Origin: Clostridia bacterium
GTDB lineage: Bacteria > Bacillota > Clostridia > TANB77 > CAG-508
Length of the DNA: 6,644 nucleotides
Assembly (NCBI GenBank): GCA_900772235.1
Contig: CAAGQX010000064.1
Span: 1 to 6,644, forward strand
Reading direction: 5' to 3'
The notes under the pieces were generated by a model. The model ran no database searches. It was not told the origin of the DNA and saw only the letters and a list, made by a program, of their open reading frames with translations. Shown piece after piece: positions 4,806-6,644 of this stretch. Every line of letters begins with the position of its first letter. The first letter of the stretch is position 1. The position numbers and the translations under genes were made by a program.

Positions 4806-6473
4806 TTAAAATAATCCATTTATTTTACCATTTTCATCAACATCAATATTTTCTGCAGCAGGCTTTTTTGGTAAGCCCGGCATAGTTAAAACATTTCCAG
4901 TTAGAACCACAATAAAACCAGCACCAGCAGATACTTTTACATTTTTTACAGTTATAGAAAAATTAGTTGGAGCACCAAGTTTTGTGCTATCATCAGAAAA
5001 ACTATACTGAGTTTTAGCTATACACACAGGAAGACCAGAAAAACCAAGCTCTTCTAGGTGCTTTATTTGTTCTTCCGCATCTTGAGTATAAACTGTGGAT
5101 TTACCTCCATAAATTTTTGCAACAACTGCATTTATCTTATTTTTTATAGAACTATTTAAATCATAGCTAAATGAAAAATCATTTTCTTTTTCACAAAGTT
5201 TTACAACTTCTTTAGCAAGTTCAATCGCACCATTTCCGCCATTTGCCCAAACATCAGATAAAACAACATTTACACCAAGCTCTTTGCACTTGCTGGTAAG
5301 AAGCTCAATTTCTGCTAAAGTATCTGTCTCAAATTTATTAATTGCAACAACTACCGGCAATTTATAGACATTTGTTATATTTGAAATATGACGAAGAAGG
5401 TTTGGAAGACCTTTTTCCAATGCTTCTAAATTCTCATTAGATAATTCATTTTTTTCCATTCCACCGTGCATTTTTAAAGCTCGAATTGTAGCAACAATTA
5501 CTACACAAGAAGGTTTTAAATTAGCTAATCTGCATTTAATATCTAAAAATTTTTCAGCACCTAAATCGGCACCAAAACCAGCTTCTGTTATAGCATAATC
5601 TCCAAGTGCCATTGCCATTTTTGTAGCTAAAATAGAATTACATCCGTGAGCAATATTCGCAAATGGGCCACCATGAACAATTGCAGGAGTTCCTTCTAAA
5701 GTTTGAACCAAGTTTGGATTAATAGCTTCTTTTAATAGAGCAGTCATAGCTCCTTGAGCTTTTAGGTCGCCTGCAGTAACCGGTTTATTATCAAAAGTAT
5801 AACCTATAATAATATTAGAAAGACGATTCTTTAAATCTGAAATTGAAGTAGAAAGGCATAAAATAGCCATAATTTCAGAAGCAACGGTGATATCAAAACC
5901 ATCCATTCTAGGAATGCCATTTTTAGTACCACCAAGACCATCTTCAATATTACGAAGTTGTCTATCGTTCATATCTACGCATCTTTTCCAAGTTATTTTA
6001 GAAGGATCAATTTGTAAGCTATTTCCTTGAAAAATATGATTATCAATCATAGCAGCAAGCAAATTATTTGCTGCACTAATTGCGTGAAAATCGCCAGTAA
6101 AATGTAGGTTAATATCTTCCATAGGGGCAACTTGGGCATAACCACCACCGGTAGCACCACCTTTAATACCAAAAACCGGACCTAAAGAGGGTTCTCTTAA
6201 AGCAACAATAGAATTTTTATTAAGTTTTCTTAAACCATCAGCTAAACCAATTGTAGTAGTAGTTTTACCTTCACCAGCAGGAGTAGGATTAATAGCAGTA
6301 ACCAAAACAAGTTTACCATTGCTATTTTTATTTTCATTGAGCAACTTTAAATTAATTTTTGCTTTATAATTACCATAATAATCAAGAAATTTTTCATCAA
6401 TACCTGCAACCTTAGCAATTTCAGATATATTCTTTAATTTTGCATTTTGAGCAATTTCAATATCAGAAAACAT
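4806..6473 (-). CDS. fhs: Formate-tetrahydrofolate ligase
   Basis: The product has 555 residues, the normal length for this cytoplasmic, usually homotetrameric enzyme. It joins formate and tetrahydrofolate with ATP to give 10-formyltetrahydrofolate, feeding purine synthesis, initiator-tRNA formylation and, in acetogens, the methyl branch of the Wood-Ljungdahl pathway. The nucleotide loop PTPAGEGKT is at 63-71. The two family signatures are intact: GIKGGATGGGY (102-112) and VATIRALKMHGG (327-338). MEDINLHFTGDFHA (118-131) and NKFETDT (379-385) are also as expected, and the C-terminus is complete (ending INGLF). The ATG at 6473 is chosen because GGAGG (6485-6481) lies seven bases before it; the GTG at 6479 overlaps that site. 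It has its own promoter, faces the synthetase tail to tail, and no folD, fchA or other C1 gene is in the window, so its wider pathway cannot be told. No broken motif or frameshift is seen. Confidence 0.98.
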   Translation of the reverse strand: MFSDIEIAQNAKLKNISEIAKVAGIDEKFLDYYGNYKAKINLKLLNENKNSNGKLVLVTAINPTPAGEGKTTTTIGLADGLRKLNKNSIVALREPSLGPVFGIKGGATGGGYAQVAPMEDINLHFTGDFHAISAANNLLAAMIDNHIFQGNSLQIDPSKITWKRCVDMNDRQLRNIEDGLGGTKNGIPRMDGFDITVASEIMAILCLSTSISDLKNRLSNIIIGYTFDNKPVTAGDLKAQGAMTALLKEAINPNLVQTLEGTPAIVHGGPFANIAHGCNSILATKMAMALGDYAITEAGFGADLGAEKFLDIKCRLANLKPSCVVIVATIRALKMHGGMEKNELSNENLEALEKGLPNLLRHISNITNVYKLPVVVAINKFETDTLAEIELLTSKCKELGVNVVLSDVWANGGNGAIELAKEVVKLCEKENDFSFSYDLNSSIKNKINAVVAKIYGGKSTVYTQDAEEQIKHLEELGFSGLPVCIAKTQYSFSDDSTKLGAPTNFSITVKNVKVSAGAGFIVVLTGNVLTMPGLPKKPAAENIDVDENGKINGLF

Positions 6474-6480
6474 CGGCACC

Positions 6481-6485
6481 CCTCC
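6481..6485 (-). promoter_or_regulatory. Ribosome binding site that sets the fhs start
   Basis: Read on the minus strand, GGAGG (6485-6481) is followed by GG and then TGCCG before ATG at 6473-6471. The spacing of seven bases is ideal for the ATG, whereas the in-frame GTG at 6479-6477 is only one base away and could not be used efficiently. Confidence 0.85.
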
Positions 6486-6497
6486 AAATCTAAAAAC

Positions 6498-6526
6498 ATT
6501 ATAAAGTAAATATTAGAAAAATTCAA
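6498..6526 (-). promoter_or_regulatory. Vegetative-type promoter for fhs
   Basis: On the minus strand TTGAAT (6526-6521) and a perfect TATAAT (6503-6498) are separated by exactly 17 bases. T-rich sequence lies just upstream, as seen at many strong low-GC promoters. Transcription would start near 6491, leaving a leader of about 18 bases, too short for a riboswitch. This suggests constitutive or activator/repressor-controlled expression rather than leader-based control. Confidence 0.75.
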
Positions 6527-6591
6527 GAAAAAGAAAAAAATTGTAATTTGTGCGAGAAATTCTATTCTTCTCTTATAATGCTCCCGAATGT
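6527..6591. other. AT-rich spacer upstream of the fhs promoter
   Basis: Between the fhs -35 box and the possible upstream stop codon the sequence is AT-rich. It holds only a weak GAGAA/TTCTC pair (6554-6558 and 6568-6572) with a nine-base loop and no adjoining U-run in either direction. No convincing terminator, operator or RNA gene is seen. Confidence 0.4.
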
Positions 6592-6644
6592 TTATTTATT
6601 CCATTTTTTGAAAAAACCCCCTTCTAAATTTTCTAAGGCATTAA
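6592..6644 (-). CDS. Possible C-terminal end of an upstream gene (partial)
   Basis: One minus-strand frame is open from the window edge (first full codon 6642-6640) to TAA at 6594-6592, encoding 16 residues, NALENLEGGFFKKWNK. The composition is protein-like and the stop lies about 65 bases before the fhs -35 box, a sensible place for a gene end. Seventeen codons are too few to prove coding, and the family cannot be named. Confidence 0.3.
   Translation of the reverse strand, partial: NALENLEGGFFKKWNK

Noticed and set aside
6477..6479. GTG as the fhs start
   Set aside because: It is only one base from the GGAGG site; the ATG six bases further on has proper spacing and gives the usual N-terminus.
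6578..6644. Plus-strand ATG frame running off the right edge, preceded by TATAAT at 6574-6579
   Set aside because: The TATAAT overlaps the ATG, there is no -35 box or ribosome binding site, and the opposite strand offers a more protein-like frame.

Overview
The window reads as a stretch of chromosome from a low-GC, probably endospore-forming member of the Firmicutes, most likely an uncultured clostridial lineage. The reasons are strongly AT-rich coding sequence, strong GGAGG-type ribosome binding sites, vegetative-type TTGACA/TATAAT promoters, a CwlD-type spore-cortex amidase, and a clostridial-type formate-tetrahydrofolate ligase. No phage, insertion sequence, CRISPR array, tRNA or rRNA is visible. 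Genus-level placement cannot be supported from the sequence alone.

Layout. Positions 1-160 hold two overlapping-range promoter candidates that drive a rightward gene cluster. This cluster contains (i) a single-pass membrane protein with three internal beta-sandwich (Ig/FN3-like) repeats (161-1150), not recognised as a named family; (ii) a receiver-like plus GGDEF protein (1174-2106) with a degenerate receiver and a GGDDF signature; and (iii) a CwlD-like N-acetylmuramoyl-L-alanine amidase (2151-2855). Between (ii) and (iii) lies a terminator-like hairpin whose 3' arm is also the Shine-Dalgarno sequence of the amidase gene. A 183-base spacer (2856-3038) follows. It is partly much richer in GC than its surroundings and ends in a GGGCGATT/AATCGCCC palindrome resembling dispersed clostridial repeats. 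It also holds a plausible promoter for the next gene, an AMP-forming acyl-CoA/acyl-acid synthetase (3039-4751).

The synthetase gene converges on fhs (formate-tetrahydrofolate ligase, minus strand, 6473-4806). The 54-base gap between them holds a perfect 9-bp stem that is flanked by T's on its 5' side and A's on its 3' side on either strand, the reverse of a normal intrinsic terminator. fhs has its own clear promoter (6526-6498). At the right edge, a short open frame on the minus strand (6644-6592) may be the C-terminal end of another gene.

Functionally, the synthetase and fhs look like independent metabolic genes (acyl activation; one-carbon metabolism). The first three genes are closely spaced and could be one transcription unit linking an extracytoplasmic Ig-like protein, a nucleotide-signalling-type protein and a cell-wall/spore-cortex enzyme. 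That link is an inference from position. Nothing in the window is clearly a wholly new system; the best candidates for a second look are the hairpin/SD overlap before the amidase gene and the unexplained three-gene cluster.
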